Shown here piece after piece: positions 33,501 through 46,096 of a stretch of 64,000 nucleotides of DNA (the first letter of the stretch is position 1; the number at the start of each line of letters is the position of its first letter). The notes beneath the pieces were generated by a model. That model did no database searches, had not been told where the DNA came from, and worked only from the letters and a program-made list of their open reading frames with translations. The stretch spans positions 530,184 to 594,183 of the forward strand of contig NW_022098045.1 in assembly GCF_002288925.2 (NCBI RefSeq). Direction: 5' to 3'. The translations under genes were made by a program, and so were the position numbers. This DNA comes from Delphinapterus leucas (Eukaryota; Chordata; Mammalia; Artiodactyla; Monodontidae).

Positions 33501-35159
33501 TTCTTCTTTCTTTTCCTCCTCCCTTCCCATTCCTTGTTTGCTTAACCAAAAAAATCCTCTTAGAAGATTTCATATCTTAGAGGGATGCAAAAACATTGCA
33601 AAGAATGATCTAATTCAAACTTGTGTTTTGTTTTATTTTATTATGTTTTTTTCCCTCTGAAGCACAAAGACTTTCATAAACATTCCGTCTTTCAAGTAGC
33701 AAGTTAAGGTAACTTGAACATCTCAGCCTTTCCCACCTTAGGAGCACAAAAACATTCACATCTCAATTCCTCTACACCTCACCTACCCATTATGCTTTGT
33801 GTGGAGTCCCCCTCCTCCATTTATTTGTGGAAACTCCCCCACAAGATGCTTTTCCTTTATCCATAATGAGTCCGGGCTAGAGCTCACTTCTGGGGCTTCC
33901 TAAACTGAATTGCCACAGCTGCGAAAACTGGAACTCTGCCGTTGCTACTGCAGTCTAGCTGCAGATCCCAGCGAAGGGCTGCCTCATTGGGAAGGGCCGC
34001 CTTGTTGGTGCCAGCCTGCCACAATGCTGCCATCACTGCCTTGGTATGGCTCTTGTCTCAGGCACCTCAGCCAGTGGAGCTTTTGCAAAGTCAGAGAAGG
34101 AATGCTTCCTTGCTCTGTGTTCACGGTGAAGACAAAGAGTTCTAGAACAGGCTTGGTGAGGCTTAAAACACAATGAGTTAGATAAATAGTGCTGTCTTTT
34201 GAGTTGAACTGCATTGCTCCTGCTGCAGCCAGAACTTCCACCTGGAAGTAATCTGGTTGGAACTCTGATGTTGCAGCTGCCTTTGAGCCTGGTAAGCTGG
34301 GACTTTGCTGCCACCAACACCTTCTCATTTGGGGTCTTTGCTAATAGTTTCACCAATTTTGTTTTTGAGAATGAAAAATAGAGTTTTTCTTTCTTCAGTT
34401 TTGGGAATGGTACAAAGACTTGTGCCCCAAAGTTTCTAAGTTGTGAGACAGCTGTTAATTCATAGGTACAGGGCTCGAATATGCTGCTGGAATGCCTGCT
34501 TCCTCTTGGGTTCTGCTCCGAGCTGCTAAATTCTCTGCCCTCCACTGGGTTCTTTTGCTGAATTTACTGCACCAGACACTTAGCTCCCTTTGGTAAGTTT
34601 TCTGTTGTCTCTTGTTATTTCTGATTTTACTTGAGTTTCCCTCAATTAAACAGACATAGTTGTATATGTGTGAAACCTAACTGGGGTCAGGATTTAATTA
34701 TTTTCCCAGGCGGATCCACAGTCTCAAGTAATCCAGTTTATTTCAATAAATTCTGTGTCTGCAGGAGGGAAAAAGGGTGCTGGGTGTCCTCTTATTCTCC
34801 CTAACTTGGGTGTGTCTGAGTCTCAGCTCCAGCCCAGCCAGGACTCTGCATTTGCAGTCAGTTATAGTTCAGGTTTCAAACATTTCATTTACATATGACT
34901 CCCCCCACCATGCCCGCAACAGAACACTATATTCTCTCATCACCTTTTCTCCTCCTGTGTTCTATCTAACCACTACTTTGACATCTTCCCCCTCCCCAGA
35001 CTGCATGCTCAGATGGCCACAAAACTGCTCTATGCTCCTTGCATTCAACAGTGGCTGGTCTTTCTCTTTCCTCAGAAGAGAGCATGAATTATATATCAAT
35101 ACATTCCCCATCTCACAATACATAATTATCTATTTCTCATAACTTTTCCCACCTCAGTT
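30573..35159. other. Repeat-poor, partly GC-richer intergenic stretch, unassigned
   Basis: No CHR SINE or recent L1 in 4.6 kb. The part 31340-34760 is visibly richer in G and C and has clustered CpG (for example 32724, 32728, 32764, 32772). Open frames at 32549-32803, 33910-34176, 34033-34545 and 34777-35142 have no domain I recognise and overlap frames on the other strand. It could be an ancient LTR/MaLR-type internal region or conserved non-coding DNA; I cannot decide. Confidence 0.45.
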
Positions 35160-35700
35160 GTGCAGTTGAAATGATAAACTATTTCAAACATTCAGAACAT
35201 TATGTTGAAATAACAAACTCTCACATATTCTGGAATTTATAGAAACGAATATAACAGATACCATGTAATCACCTCTTACATTTAACAAGTATTTACATTT
35301 TGCCATCTTTGTCTCAGACATTTTGAAATAAATACAACATTACAGATATAGTCAAAGTCCTCTATTTACTCCCTAGCCGGTAACTCCCTAAGTTCCCCAG
35401 AAGTAACCATTCCCAAGGCAGATTTTTTTCCCCTTCCCATCAGTGTTTTATGTATTTTGTTTACATGTGTGTGTCCATATCAATATATAATGTTATTTTA
35501 TGGGTTTAAGAATTAAAGGTATAATATTATTCAGTACATAACATATTCCAACTTGATTTCTTCATTCAAGCTTAAGTTTTTCCAGATATTTTCCATGTTG
35601 CTACATTAGATATAATTCCTTTGTTTTAACTACTATTTGAGAATATACCACAACTGGATATATCCATTTCTCAGCTGATAAGACAATTAGCTACTTTGAA
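35160..35700 (-). mobile_element. L1M 3'-end fragment
   Basis: ATACCATGTAATCACCTCTTAC, TTTTGCCATCTTTGTCTCAGA, AGAAGTAACCATTCCCAAGG, CAACTTGATTTCTTCATTCA and GAATATACCACAACTGGATA resemble an inverted old L1M 3' region in the correct order. Confidence 0.6.
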
Positions 35701-35954
35701 AAAGAAGCTCCCTTCTTTCCCACGCTTCCAATTTTACAGCCTAAAAATTTCATTATTACTTCCTGATTCTAATCATTGGCTCAATTCTAGAAGCCTTCTT
35801 GGCTTACTTGGCTCCAGTGTTGAAGGAAGTAAATTGACACTTGAACTAAAAAACATGGCAACTTAAGGACAAGAAAGGAGTACAAAGTTTTAAGCTCTGA
35901 AATGGTGACTTAAAGGTGCTCCATGGGTTTATATGAGGTTGCTAAAAATGCTGT

Positions 35955-36202
35955 GACTGGGACAGCAAAAGCATGGGGCTCTGGGGTAAGACAGCCCAAG
36001 TTTGAATTCTAGCTGCACTCTTCCTTGGCCATGTGAACTTGGCAATTCTCTCTAAACCTACAAAAACTCTCTAAACCTCAAATCATGATAGCTTATAGAG
36101 TTGTTCTGAGCATTAAATGAAAGAATTCATATAAGGCTGTAGTGCAGTGCCTGGCTCAGAGTAAGTATTCTGTTCATCTTTGTTATGAGTAATGGTTATT
36201 AG
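35955..36202 (+). repeat. MIR SINE remnant
   Basis: GCATGGGGCTCTGGGGTAAG, AGTTTGAATTCTAGCTGCAC, GTTGTTCTGAGCATTAAATG, AGTGCCTGGCTCAGAGTAAG. A 20-bp local duplication (CTCTCTAAACCT twice) is inside. Confidence 0.8.
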
Positions 36203-36276
36203 CTTACTTGAATGCAGAAACCTCTATTTTGGCAGTGGAGTCTATATGGGGATCTAACTCTGCCTCTTCCCTGGAG

Positions 36277-36277
<1 letters not shown>

Positions 36278-36322
<45 letters not shown>
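36278..36322. repeat. (TG)n microsatellite
   Basis: A pure TG run of about 45 bp. Confidence 0.98.
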
Positions 36323-36324
<2 letters not shown>

Positions 36325-36334
36325 TTATGTGTGT

Positions 36335-38669
36335 TCAAGGAGGACTGAGGAGGGAGTTGGTATAAAGCTCTTATAACCTTAAGCTTATACGGAAAATTCT
36401 CTAACATGCTTTAAAGGCAAGATGGGCTTTTTGATGTGCTGAGAATTCTATATGAATTCTATTAATATAGAATTCAATTCTATATTAATTAAAACAGTTC
36501 AATATCCTTTTTAGGAAAGATTGTGTTGAAATATATTCTATAAGAGTAACTTCAATAAGTCCATTACATTAAATATAATTTAAAGGGGTTTTCTCATATG
36601 TATGTTTTAACTTATCTGAGGCTTCCATGAACCTATTCAACTCTCTATTTAAACCTACCTCTAAATGAAAATTTTTATTAGAAAATAAACATGTATATAT
36701 GCAGATAAAGATAGTGACAGGCCATCAAGTTCAGGGAGAATACTTTGTGGCTTGAGGGATTTCAGTGACTCTGGCTTCATTCTCATAACTCCTGTGCTGT
36801 ATCACTGCTCCTTGAGGCATTATTCGGCCAAACACACACAGATGCTATTGAAAGAGACACAGTTTATTCTTTTCTGGGAAAAATGCGAAGGCTAAAGGTA
36901 GAATGGGAACCTCTTCAGAATGGCTCTTTCTTCCCAAGTCTCAAATAATTAGTAGGGGTTACTCAGAGATTGGTTATTTCAAGTGGCTCTAGTAAGACGA
37001 AACAGTGACTCTGATGATTATAGTCAGAGACACAGAAGAAAGTAATACCAAATACTTGAACACAAGGAAAATTCACACAGAAGACTATTCATCGTGGAAG
37101 TATTTTAAATGGTGATGCGCTAATCCTGAGGATGAGCTGAGGGTGGGTGTGTTGGTTAAGTTCCAAACTCTCGAGGAATCAGCAATGGGTCATGGTCCTT
37201 TCACAGTCTGAATTCGTATTCTCTTTATTCTATGGGCATTCTGAAATTATCATTTCTTTCACAGGGACAGAAAATAAACAGTTATGGGCTTTGGGAAATA
37301 CTGCATGTCTCTGTCAGGACCTGGCTTCTAACACTAGCTTTGCACCCATTTTCCAAAACTGCATACATTTTGCAGACTTTCCTCTCCCAAATATGATAGT
37401 GTTTGTAATAACAACTAAGATAACATGAAAAAAATTTATTGCGTTTATACAATAACTATTAAATCTTTGAGAACCATATGTGGACTATATGTAGAACTAC
37501 TCAGTAAGACTATATAAAGATGATTTTTCATTAAGGGACAAGATACAAGATCACGTAAACATATAAACAAGAACCAGCAGTCTGCTGGTTAAGGAAGGTA
37601 AATCTGGCCACAAATTCTACACTAAAACTTATTTTAAGTATGAGTTGTTGTTTTTTGTTTTTAAGAGAACCCAAATCCTTATGGTTGATGAATTCCAGTA
37701 GATTTCTATTTTTCTATATTTCAATAGGATTCTATTTTCCCACGTTTTCTTATAGGGGCTTTTTCACTTTGACAAACATTTAGAAAGAAATATTTGTATT
37801 TATGTCTTTCAAATCTCAGTAAGAGATTAGGAGTAGATAGCCTTATAGAAGTTCTTGCAGAGATTTGCTGAGGCAAATTTCCTATATATTTTCTAGGAAG
37901 AAATCTTTTGATTTTTCAGTATTTTGCCAGTTAATGGAAATTTGCACATCATGTTACCTCAGCAGTGAGTGCAGAAATCTAAAAATAGAATGCTAAAAAT
38001 AGAACCTGAAAGGGGGGCAAGAAGAGAAGACATGAAGAGATTCTTATATGGATTTAGGTATCATGAGGTATCATACTCTCAATGAAAATTTTATATCATT
38101 TAAGATTCATCAAATAATTGTTATTTTTCTTTTTACAGATACCCATACCTGTTTCATAACCTCTCCTGGCTGTAAACCTGAGCACCGATGCTTGACCTAT
38201 TGTAAGTCAGAAAGTTATGTATGGGAAAAAACCAGCTTTGCATTTTAACCTCTTTCCTGTCTTTACTTTTAAAAAAAAAAAGATTTAAATCATAAATGGC
38301 TAGGAAGAGGAAAACCTTTTTGTTTCTGTAAGCAAATGTCTGACCTTGTTCTGAATTGATAAACTGCATAGGTCTAGCTTTACTAATTTAAACTCCGAGA
38401 GTTCCTCTTGTGATACTGGGGGGTACTCAATAAATCTTTGCTCTTGTTGTTGATGATGAATATAGGTAATAAAGGAGTATGGAGTTGCATTTTTACCTTT
38501 TGTGACTTGATGTAAAAAAATTCCTTTTCAAACCATTGTAGTAGGATATCTATCTGTAGGACTTATGGTGGGTCATTTATGCATCCTATTGTAATTTGGT
38601 CTGGATACAATAGTTTTTATCTTCACATGGAAACAAATTGGAAAGAAATAATGAGACACCATTTGGAAT
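36335..38669. other. Intergenic, nothing assigned
   Basis: AT-rich, no gene or young repeat. A small cluster of AATTCTAT direct and inverted repeats lies at 36443-36485. Confidence 0.5.
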
Positions 38670-38683
38670 TGTTGGCAACTTTA

Positions 38684-39046
38684 TTTTTTATTTTTATTTT
38701 TTGGCTGTGTTGGGTCTTCTGCTGTGCGTGGGCTTTCTCTAGTTGCGGCGAGCGGGGGCTACTCTTTGTTGCTGTGCACGGGCTTCTCATTGCGGTGGCT
38801 TCTCTTGTTGCGGAGCACGGGCTCTAGGCATGCGGGCTTCAGTAGTTGCAGCACGCAGGCTCAGTAGTTGCAGCATGCAGTCCCTAGGGCGCGCAGGCTT
38901 CAGTAGTTGGGGCATGTGGGCTCGGCAGTTGCGGCGCATGGGCTTAGTTGCTCCGCGGCACCTGGGATCTTCCCGGACCAGGGATCGAACCTGTGTGCCC
39001 TGCATTGGTAGGCGGATTCTTAACCACTGTGCCACTAAGGAAGTCC
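38684..39046 (-). mobile_element. CHR SINE, long form with expanded internal module
   Basis: Tail T-rich, TTTTGGCTGTGTTGGGTC, a body with four CAGTAGTTG-type modules (about 38840, 38862, 38901 and 38922), and head CCACTGTGCCACTAAGGAAGTCC. The target-site duplication TGTTGGCAACTTTA is perfect (38670-38683 and 39047-39060). It is the longest SINE here. Confidence 0.95.
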
Positions 39047-39060
39047 TGTTGGCAACTTTA

Positions 39061-40789
39061 AATGTTCAAAAATAAAAATAAAAACAAAGAAGTCACAAAA
39101 GCAGGAGAACAAAAGACCTCATCTTGACTGATTAGCTCTTTAACCAGCAGTTGTTGTTGGCACCAAAATGTCAGCTAGACTTGAAAAAAAAAAAAATCTC
39201 AAGGGGCTGGTAACTCTGTCCTCTGCGGGGGAAAAGATCTAACATGTATCCCAGATTATACCTTTTGGTACACAGATTTCCCTTATGAATTTCTAATTGG
39301 AAGGAAAATATGAGGATATGGCATTGCAAGGAAAGCCAGGAGTGGGGCACATAGTAATAAAATGCAGGACTCTGCTGCAAGGGAGTTTTATCCTTTGCAG
39401 TTTGGGAAGCAGTCAGAATATCAAGTCTTCTGTTATCAGGATGTCTCCTCCTGCCTGCTTCGAAGCTCCTGTGACTTACATATTGATGTTCAGAGGGAAA
39501 GACCCCAGGAAAAATGGATCGGAAATGTACTCATATTTACTATGCAGAGCCTCTGCAGTGGACTGGCACATATAAGATCTTTTCCCAAACATTAAGCAGT
39601 TTCTGTCTGTTTTTGGCATCACATTATAAATAGGGCTCGTGCTTATTATGATGTAGAAAAAATGCTTTCAATGAGATTCACATTCAGCTCTACCATTTTA
39701 TAATATTTAAGGCTGCAGTATTTTTATAGATGATGCTAACTAGTTAGAGAGGTTTATTAGCTGTGTGAGTCTTAGCCCTTATGTGTCATCGGGGAAGCTC
39801 TGAGTGTCTTCTGACAAATCCTCACATGCTAATAGGGAGTATTAACCACACACAGTGAAGTTAATGAAGTTCTCTCTTCTGTGTTTTTTGTTATTTATTT
39901 ATTTACTTTGCACTTTTTTGAGGATTACAGGAAGCTGGATGTTTTGTGCTTATGTCCAGCTCATGTGACAGTCTTCATTCTCCTGGGATGAGAAAAGTCT
40001 CTTTCTTCTGCAGTCTTCAGTGAAGTCCCCCAGAGCCAAGTTCTACATTTCTTAGCTTGACTCTATTGCCTTTTGTTTTATATATACCCCATCAGTTTTC
40101 AATGAACAGGCTAAAAGTTAAGCAATTGAGGGTTTGTTTTTCTTTAGTCTATGGAATTGAACTTGTTTCAAATTGTTGACCAGTAAAACCATATGTGTTA
40201 GTCACACACTGTATAATATGAGCTTCCTGTTTGAGCAGCATAATCTTTTTGGAAGAACATTATAAACCTAACTTTGTTAAGAAGGGATTCTAAGCTTCAC
40301 AGTGAGCTTTTGCGACCTGGCCAGCTTGAATCTCTTCCTTACTGCTGTGTGAAGCCATTCTGTACTACTCTTTGGTGAGATGCAATAGCCAGCAAACAGC
40401 AAGTAAAACCCTACATCCTGGAAAAGATCAATGGGCAGAGCATTTGATCACAGAAGAGCAGAAATGAGTTTCAGGAGGGATGCTAAAGGCCAGATGGCCC
40501 TGCAGATGTCTGCCAAGATTTCAGAGGCCCCAGGTCAGCCAAGCCAACAAATGGATTGTGCTGTGCCTATTATACAGATAGTACTAGGGCAAGGAGTCCA
40601 GGCTATTTAGCAGAAAAGATGTGTACAGGATTAGAAAAAACTGGGAGCTCCTTCTTAGCTGCTTCCTAATAGTGGCTGGATTTTGTGATCTTTGCATCTG
40701 CTGCCTTTTGCTCATTTGCTCTACTGCTCATTGATTGCACTGGTTCTGCTTAGATGGTGTTTGATTCTCTCTGACTACCCTCTTTTCCT
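39061..40789. other. Intergenic, nothing assigned
   Basis: Short chance frames at 39297-39595 only. No repeat recognised by eye. Confidence 0.5.
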
Positions 40790-41560
40790 TATATAATTAC
40801 TTACCGAGTGGCTGATAAATCCCGAGCAGTGTGTTAAAGCTGGATGTATAATAATGAACAAGATGGACATGGCTTCCGCCTTCATGGAGTTTATGGTCTA
40901 GTGGGGGAGACAGGAAATGGGACAAGTAGTTACAATAAAACATAAGAAATATGAAAGAGAAGGTACAGAGCCCTATAGGCACACATAGCAGGGGAACCTA
41001 ATCTAATCTAGAGGGCAGAGAAGGTCTCTCTGGAAGGGATATGTGGGCTGAAACCTGAAGGATAAGTAAGAGTTTGCTAGCAAGTAAGGAAATATGCCAG
41101 AATAGAGAAGACAGTGTGTATGAAGTTGTGAAGTTGAGAGATATTTTGGCAGAGCTGAGCAACTGGAGGTTGAAGTGGAGGAAAGGATAAAATGGAGGGC
41201 TGGAGGGTTTCTGTTTCTTTCTCTCCCTTCCTGTACCCTAGGGTATGAAGCGGGCATGAGGGAGGTGGGGAGAGGGTTTTTGGTGAGCACAAAGATTTAA
41301 TGGCAAGAGGAAGTACATCATTGGGAGTGGGAAGTACGTCTCCATAAATGCATCACAGGAACAGAAATTGACCCAAAACGCAGAGGATTGGGCTTAGATT
41401 AGGGTTAAATTATCCATATAGTGTGGCTGCTAGTATGGCTGAGGGTAAAGCAAAGGGGAAACAGTTTGAGAATCAGTAGAACATGGAAGTAACTGAGATA
41501 ATCCAGACTATATGTATAGAGAAAGGAGAGAAGACTTAATGAGAATCCTGAAGAACATTG
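40790..41560 (-). repeat. L2 LINE 3' part, long
   Basis: Inverted L2: ATAATGAACAAGATGGACATGG, TTCATGGAGTTTATGGTCTAG, GTGGGCTGAAACCTGAAGGA, TAAGTAAGAGTTTGCTAGC, in the order expected of the antisense L2 3' region. The open frames at 41003-41593 fall inside it. Confidence 0.75.
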
Positions 41561-41753
41561 GCATTTAGATGACGGACAGAGGAAGAACTGCAAAAAAGAT
41601 TGAGAAGGAGAGGCCAGAAAGAGAGGGGAAAACTAGCAAACTGTGATATCACAGAAGTGACAGGAAGAGTCCTTTCAGGGCTGGGACTCACCTCAGGACA
41701 CAAAATTTAAGGGGGGTGCCCAAAACCCCAGTAATTATGATAAATAACATTTT

Positions 41754-42176
41754 TTTTAACTTTATTTTTTTTAAATTTTTTTAACATCTTTATTGGGGTA
41801 TAATTGCTTTACAATGGTGTGTTAGTTTCTGCTTTATAACAAAGTGAATCAGTTATACATATACATATGTTCCCATATGTCTTCCCTCTTGTGTCTCCCT
41901 CCCTCCCACTCTCCCTATCCCACCCCTCCAGGCTGTCACAAAGCATCGAGCTAATATTCCTGTGCCATGCGGCTGCTTCCCACTAGCTATCTACCTTACT
42001 ACGTTTGTTAGTGTGTATATGTCCATGACTCTCTCTCGCCCTGTCAAAGCTCACCCTTCCCCCTCCCCATATCCTCAAGTCTGTTCTCCAGTAGGTCTGC
42101 GTCTTTATTCCTGTCTTACCCCTAGGTTCTTCATGACATTTTTTTTTCTTAAATTCCATATATATGTGTTAGCATA
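41754..42176 (-). mobile_element. L1 3' end, cetacean type, 5' truncated
   Basis: ATCTTTATTGGGGTATAATTG, CTCTCCCTATCCCACCCCTC, GCGGCTGCTTCCCACTAGC, GTAGGTCTGCGTCTTTATTCC and TTCCATATATATGTGTTAGC. A perfect 15-bp target-site duplication, GATAAATAACATTTT, flanks it (41739-41753 and 42177-42191). It is the same 3'UTR type as the first unit of the composite L1 at 14769. Confidence 0.96.
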
Positions 42177-42191
42177 GATAAATAACATTTT

Positions 42192-42614
42192 AATGTGGTG
42201 TTTGAAAAAAAACCTAGTTAATGCAAAAAGTCCATGATGATTAAAACATCAAACTTTTAAATAAAGGCAAGGTCAGAATTACTGAATTCTCCTTTTGCCT
42301 CAGGCTCCAATAGGGCTTGTCAGGACACTATTACACAGTTAGATTTAGAAACTTTTATATTTAGAAGTTTGATATTTTGTTCATATAAAAAGAGGAAGTG
42401 ATAAGCTGTGTTAAATGTAGCCAAGAAGTCAGTCAAAAAATGGGTTGAAAAAAGCTAGTTCATTGGTTATATGGACAAGCTATTACTATTTGATCTTTTC
42501 TTTACCATGTTTTAATAAATCATAATGGAGGTTATCTTATTGTCTCTGCAAACATGATTACCACCTCCTAAAAAGCTGAGTCCTTTTCTGAATTAGGAGA
42601 TTATATAAATACAA
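42192..42614. other. Intergenic, nothing assigned
   Basis: No gene or repeat recognised. Confidence 0.5.
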
Positions 42615-43085
42615 ACAATTTTTTTTAATTGTTTTTTTATTCTGGTAAAATACACATAGCATAAAATTTACCATCTTAAGCATTTTTAAGTGTACAGGTC
42701 AGTGATATTAAGTACCTTCATATTGTTGTGCAACCATCACCACCATCCATTTCCAGAACTCTCTTCATCTTACAAAACTGAAACTCTGTACCCATTAGAA
42801 ACCTATTTTGATTTAAACTCTATTTTGTCTGATATTAATATAGCAATATCCTGCTCTCTTTTGGTTACTATTTACATGGAATATCTTTTTCCATCCTTTC
42901 ACTTTCCATCTGTTAGTGTCTTTGAATATAAAGTGAGTCTTTTGTAGACAGCATATAGTTGGATCATGGTATTTTTTTCCTTACTGCCAATCTCTGTCTT
43001 TTGATGGGAGAATTTAATCCATTTACATTTAAAGTAATTACTAATAAGGAAGAACTTCTGTCAGTCTGTTATTTGTTTTCTCTAT
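42615..43085 (-). mobile_element. L1M fragment(s)
   Basis: The left part (TGGTAAAATACACATAGCATA, GTTGTGCAACCATCACCACC, AAACTGAAACTCTGTACCC) is an inverted L1M 3'UTR. The right part (TTTTGTCTGATATTAATATAGC, TTTTGTAGACAGCATATAGTTG, TAATCCATTTACATTTAAAG) is an inverted internal L1 region, so two fragments may be joined. Confidence 0.65.
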
Positions 43086-44828
43086 ACCTTATAGTTCTTT
43101 TGTCTTTCATTTCCTGTGGTAAGAGCTGAAACTGACTGAAATCAATTGCAATTTACTGTCCAAGTCTTCCCCTGAAAGTTGCAAGCCTTCAATAGACTCC
43201 AGAGTTCCCAAAATAGTTACATCAGACAGATCCTGCTAGTGTGATTGTTGTCTGTGGGAAGACAGATTCCTGGCACTTCCTATTCTAGTCTTCCCAGGAT
43301 CCTTTCTCCCCAGACATACATTTTTAACCGCATAGTGTCTATTGTATCAACTCTAACACAAAATGAAATAATTCCTTAATGTTATGAATCCATCTCTTTA
43401 TAAGTTCTCTGGATGGATCCTTGTTCTTGCCTAAATCCATGGAGCAGGCTTATCTGAGGGTCAGAAATACACACTGCGGAGCCAGGTAAATAGGTTCAGT
43501 TGCTAAGCATATACGCGTTTACCCCTGTGAGAAGTCATTTGCCATTTTATTTGTAGGTTTTTGTAACTGTTTGGGAGGCACTAGATTCTTTTTAAATAAA
43601 TCACTTCCTGATGGCCTCTTCAGTTTGAAGTGCCATGTATAAATCATTGCTATGTACAATACAATCCCCAGATCCCTCTCTGATAAAGGTATTGCTTACA
43701 TTCCTTCTCAAGTGCTCTGTTGCTTTTTATTCAGATCATACCTTAGGTCCTTTTATGCTCAAATGCTATTTTTATTTTAATTATGGTTGGGATACCTCAG
43801 AAGATTAGAAGTAACTTATCATATCCCAGCCACCTGTCTAAAATCTGGGGAGCTCCATCTTCACCTTTCAGTGTGTCAAAAGCTTAATTACATATACAAG
43901 GTAAAATTTTTCATTTATAGCTCATGAACTCAACCTTTGGCTTTAGGCTGACCAACCATAATGGTTGGCTACAAATGTCCAGGTTTTAGCACTAAAATCC
44001 TATGTCCTGGTTAATCCCTCAGTACTGAGCAAACCTGGGCAATAGGCCACCCTATTTGTCCTAGAAATATTTCTTGGATTCCTTTATTAAAGCCACCTCT
44101 TTCTTCCAGGTCTAAGAGTAACAGGTGACGTTGATAATTTTACATGTTCATGTTCTTGCTAAGTTGCTGAGGATTTTGTTCAACGATTATGAACATTCAT
44201 GGACTGCTGGCAGTTTAGAGTTAGAAGGGAGTTAAGAGATCCTGCACTACAAACCATCTCATTTTACAGATGAATAAAATCTCGATTGCGTTAGAAAGTT
44301 TTTGCCGTCTTTGTTCCACTCTGGCTGCCATGGTACCAGTTTTCTGCAATGTCTTCAAACATCTCTTTTCCCACGAATTAAAAACAAAGGATTATGTTGG
44401 AACATCAGCTACAGTAACAGGAAAAAGTAGCATTCAGTTAGTTTTAAATTGTCCAATAATCTTTTTCTAATGCCTCTATTTGCGTCATAGGCATTTTAAC
44501 TTCCCTCGTGTCTAAAGTTCAGTGTCTCTCATGGATTACTCATATTATCTGAGTGTGAAAATAAATATGGTTGGGTTAATTAGCATCAACTTTAATAAGA
44601 TCCCAAAGTAATTTTATACAGTGCTTCCTGGGAAGAAAGAAATTAAGCTTGATAACTGAGATGATGGGATCTAAAATAGAAGCAATGCAAGGGGCACGAA
44701 AGAAAGAAAATAAGCACAGAAAAGGGAGAAAGATATTGTGTGTACTGTGTGTGATGGATGAAGAAGGTTTTCTTTTCAAAATCACAGAATGGACTTTTGT
44801 TATTTTCCCTCCAAAGGAAGTCAGAGCC
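43086..44828. other. Intergenic, nothing assigned
   Basis: No exon candidate. CATCTCATTTTACAGATGAAT at 44257 is a short MIR-like scrap. Confidence 0.45.
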
Positions 44829-45012
44829 CAGTGGTTTTCAAACAAGCAGATTGATCTCACCAGCTTGTTGAAAACTCAAATACTTGGCTTCCATCCTTGG
44901 TCATTCTGATTCAGTAGCTCTGTATTGGGACCTGGGAATCTCTATTTTTAGCAAATTTCAAAAGTGATTCAGGTGCCATTGGTCAATGGAATGATGTCTG
45001 GAACCACTGAGC
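44829..45012 (+). mobile_element. MER5A-like hAT-Charlie DNA transposon remnant
   Basis: It starts CAGTGGTTTTCAAAC and ends GGAACCACTGAGC (imperfect inverted ends), with TTCTGATTCAGTAGCTCTG and ACCTGGGAATCTCTATTTTTA between, as in the non-autonomous MER5 family. Confidence 0.75.
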
Positions 45013-45734
45013 TAGGCTATTTGAAGAGGTTTTCCTATTTTTCACTTTGGGAAAAATATTCTTCAGACTTCACTTTTTTGAGATGGCAGGTAACATTATG
45101 CTTCCTTCAAAGACAGGAAAATTGAGGAAGATAGAGTTACATTTTAATGTAAGAATATGAGAAAATGAGGATTTTTACCCTCCTTAAGAATATATTAAGG
45201 TCTTGAAATGAGACCTGCTGCAAAGAGTGAGGGTGAATTCCTCCAGAGGGCATGTAGGACTATGCAAGGCAATTTGTACATTCTACCCTTGACCATAAAA
45301 AAGAGATGGAGTAGGGGTTGGCTCTTGGGAACTGCCCAAGAGTCCAGCATTTTCTAGTCTGACTTGTGCTGTAGAGATCATCCAATCCTAATAGGGTGGA
45401 GAAGAACTGTCTGAAGTCTCTCCTGTTCACGATCTATGATAGAAGTATCTCTTATTAAGGGTACATTTATGTGGCCATGTACGCATACCCAGAGACCCTG
45501 AAAAGTCCTCTGGGAAACTAACACAAGGCCCGAAGTTCTTAATTAGCAGAGTGGATTCCCCAGTCCTGTCACCTAATGGTATAGCAGAAGATGTGCTTGC
45601 AATTAATTGGATGAGCTGTAAAACTGGAATCCTGACCACGTGTGGTCATTAAAGATCCCAGGGTACTTTCCTTACGGCAGATGGAGTCCTGGAATAATTC
45701 CAACCTTGATAATTAAATTAGATTGTGCCCAGCT
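45013..45734. other. Intergenic, nothing assigned
   Basis: No gene or repeat recognised. Confidence 0.5.
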
Positions 45735-45749
45735 TCCCTTTACACTTTC

Positions 45750-46081
45750 TTTCTTTCTTTTTTAATAAATTTATTTATTTTTGGCTGCATTGGGTCTTCG
45801 TTGCTGCGAGCCACCTTTCTCTAGTTGCAGTGAGTGGGGGCTGCTCTTCGTTGCAGTGTGCACGCTTTTCATTGTGGTGGCTTCTCTTGTTGCGGAGCAC
45901 GGGCTCTAGGCTCTCGGGCTTCAGTAGTTGTGGCACGCAGGCTCTAGAGTGCAGGCTTAGTAGTTGTGGTGCACGCGCTTACTTGCTCTGCAGCATGTGG
46001 GAGCTTCCCAGTCCAGGGCTCGACCCCGTGTCCCCTGCATTGGCAGACAGATTCTTAACCCCTGTGCCACCAGGGAAGTCC
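45750..46081 (-). mobile_element. CHR SINE, long form
   Basis: (AAAT)n-like tail, TTTTTGGCTGCATTGGGTC, two CAGTAGTTG-type modules, and head CCTGTGCCACCAGGGAAGTCC. The target-site duplication TCCCTTTACACTTTC is perfect (45735-45749 and 46082-46096). Confidence 0.95.
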
Positions 46082-46096
46082 TCCCTTTACACTTTC

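Noticed and set aside
34033..34545. Antisense open frame of 170 codons and its overlapping neighbours (33910-34328)
   Set aside because: Frames on both strands are open over the same bases, which reflects local composition rather than coding. No family recognised. The region is listed as unassigned.
34777..35142. 121-codon frame starting with a hydrophobic stretch (MLGVLLFSLTWVCLSLS) like a signal peptide
   Set aside because: The rest is low-complexity Ser/Thr/Pro-rich sequence without cysteine pattern or domain, and no splice sites or downstream exons support it.
38743..39075. Several 60-130-codon frames rich in Cys/Arg/Gly in SINE copies (also at 2779, 25690, 45725, 52070, 56149)
   Set aside because: They are the same SINE body translated in different frames. 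They recur wherever the SINE occurs.
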